The translations under genes were made by a program, and so were the position numbers. Positions 63,032-64,000 of a DNA stretch of 64,000 bases are shown one piece after another. The notes below the pieces were generated by a model, which made no database searches, had not been told where the DNA came from, and saw only the letters and a list, made by a program, of their open reading frames with translations. Origin of the DNA: Nonomuraea muscovyensis (lineage in GTDB: Bacteria > Actinomycetota > Actinomycetes > Streptosporangiales > Streptosporangiaceae). Position 1 is the first letter of the stretch. Each line of letters begins with the position of its first letter. Location: NCBI RefSeq assembly GCF_014207745.1, contig NZ_JACHJB010000004.1:496001-560000 (forward strand), read 5' to 3'.

Positions 63032-63436
63032 CTACGGGAAGGTGAAGGTGACGACGGCGGTGGCGTGGTCGCCGAGGCTGACCCTGCCGCGCACCTCGGC
63101 CGTGACGTCCGGCCCCTCGCGGGCGACGACGGTGCCGGTGAGGCTGAGCCGGTCGCCCGCGTACGCCGGGACGCCCAGCCTGACGTCGATGCGGCGGATG
63201 ATCGCCTCCGGGCCCGTCCAGTCGGTGACGTAGCGTTCGACGAGGCCCATCGTGGTCAGGATGTTGAGGAAGATGTCCTTCGAGCCCTGGGCGCGGGCGC
63301 CTTCGACGTCGTGGTGCACCGGGGTGAAGTCCATCGTGGCCAGGGCGGTCGAGACGACCAGCGTGGGCGTGAGGTCGATCGTCAGCTCAGGGAGCACAGC
63401 CCCGGCCGCGACGTCGTCCCCCGTCGGTGTCCGCAT
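63032..63436 (-). CDS. MaoC-like hydratase subunit (ChsH1-like)
   Basis: A 134-residue single hot-dog domain. The hydratase motif appears as DFTPVHHDVEGARAQG, with the catalytic Asp and His in place, followed by FLNILTTMGLVERYVTDW. In the igr system ChsH1 pairs with the N-terminal MaoC domain of ChsH2 to hydrate the unsaturated steroid side chain. The ATG at 63436 shares its A with the TGA stop of the upstream gene (TGATG), which marks translational coupling and makes this start preferable to a GTG at 63457. Confidence 0.83.
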   Translation of the reverse strand: MRTPTGDDVAAGAVLPELTIDLTPTLVVSTALATMDFTPVHHDVEGARAQGSKDIFLNILTTMGLVERYVTDWTGPEAIIRRIDVRLGVPAYAGDRLSLTGTVVAREGPDVTAEVRGRVSLGDHATAVVTFTFP

Positions 63437-64000
63437 CACGACTCCCGGGGTGCCCACAGGGGCAGGGTCAGTTCGTCGTCCATCGCCCGATAGGTCACGC
63501 GCACCGCCATGCCGATGCGCACCTCTCCGGGCGGGCAGTCCACGACGTTGCCCACGATCCGCACCCCTTCCGGCAGTTCCACCACGGCCACCGCGAACGG
63601 CGTCGGCCGTCCCGGGACCGGCGGGTGGTGGTGGACGACGTAGCTGTAGACGGTGCCGTCTCCGGCGGCCGTGACGTACGAGCGGTCGGCCGAGCGGCAG
63701 TGCGGGCAGATCGGTCCGGGCGGGTGCCGCAGCCGGCCGCAGCCGGCGCAGCTCTGGATGCGCAGCTCGCCGCGCCGCACGCCCTCCCAGAAGAACGCGG
63801 TGTCCCCGTTGACGGCCGGTCTGAGCGGGTACGGCTCGCGCCGCTCGGCCGGGGCCGCCGCGGCTCGGGTCCTGGGGCGGAACTTGAGCACCCGGAACAT
63901 CATCTCGGCCACCGGCTCGTCGCCGTCGGCGTACCAGGTGACGTTCCAGGTGGCGAAGTACCCCTCGCCCAGGGCGGTCCGCTTGGGCCCGGCCAGCCCG
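63436..64000 (-). CDS. ChsH2-like protein, MaoC plus DUF35 domains, partial
   Basis: The reading frame is open to the right edge, so the 5' part is missing. The visible 188 residues start with GPKRTALGEGYFATWNVTWYA and FRVLKFRP, the end of a MaoC-like hot-dog domain, followed by a DUF35 domain: a zinc ribbon (CAGCGRLRHPPGPICPHC) and an OB-fold (GTVYSYVVHHHP). This fusion is the layout of ChsH2 in the cholesterol side-chain pathway, where DUF35 activates Ltp2. It ends in TGATG overlap with the ChsH1 gene. Confidence 0.85.
   Translation of the reverse strand, partial: GLAGPKRTALGEGYFATWNVTWYADGDEPVAEMMFRVLKFRPRTRAAAAPAERREPYPLRPAVNGDTAFFWEGVRRGELRIQSCAGCGRLRHPPGPICPHCRSADRSYVTAAGDGTVYSYVVHHHPPVPGRPTPFAVAVVELPEGVRIVGNVVDCPPGEVRIGMAVRVTYRAMDDELTLPLWAPRES

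Overview
The window is about 64 kb of very GC-rich DNA (roughly 70% or more by eye) with densely packed genes, GTG starts and strong G/C bias at third codon positions. Gene content points to a filamentous actinomycete: the GlgE maltose-1-phosphate pathway, a SARP-type regulator, tandem Hanks-type kinases, an igr-like steroid side-chain set and the ligA / metE-like / mnmA / cysteine desulfurase neighbourhood. A Streptosporangiales genus (for example Nonomuraea or Streptosporangium) is my best guess, by inference only. I saw no rRNA, tRNA, insertion sequence, prophage or CRISPR array.

Region 1 (1-5400) is housekeeping: the 5' end of ligA, a MetE-like protein, an MBL-fold hydrolase, mnmA and a cysteine desulfurase that can supply sulfur to MnmA. 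Region 2 (5423-11224) is regulation and export: a TetR regulator beside a perfect 22-bp palindrome, an MFS carrier, and a four-gene translationally coupled operon (ABC ATPase, permease, DesK-like kinase, DesR-like regulator), closed by an 18-bp-stem terminator. Region 3 (11230-20926) holds etfBA, three tandem Ser/Thr kinases, a YbaK-type deacylase and a Tat-exported FAD amine oxidase.

Region 4 (21201-25507) is a compact operon coding for BioY, an AMP-forming ligase, a thiolase with altered active-site motifs, BioM and BioN. It combines a complete ECF biotin transporter with the ligase/thiolase pair that accompanies BioY in the Bacillus yhfUTS operon. Region 5 (25524-33333) is mixed: a D-aminopeptidase, a PP-loop protein coupled to a coiled-coil protein, a secreted GH30 hydrolase behind a CGAAACTTTCG operator, an enoyl-CoA hydratase, a secreted amidase and an RpiR regulator.

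Region 6 (33469-51583) is alpha-glucan and trehalose metabolism: glgP diverging from glgE-treS-mak, and glgB about 7.8 kb further on. The block between mak and glgB carries an imine-reductase-like enzyme, a SARP regulator, an MFS exporter with a SoxR-like box, and a copper amine oxidase split into two exported proteins. treS has a perfect 10-bp hairpin that encloses its ribosome-binding site and start codon.

Region 7 (51670-64000) contains a secreted subtilase, SppA, a flavin reductase, an Opu-type glycine betaine/choline ABC operon, a sigma-factor-like protein with a C-terminal membrane anchor, and at the right edge the ltp2-chsH1-chsH2 part of an igr-like steroid side-chain locus. chsH2 runs off the window.
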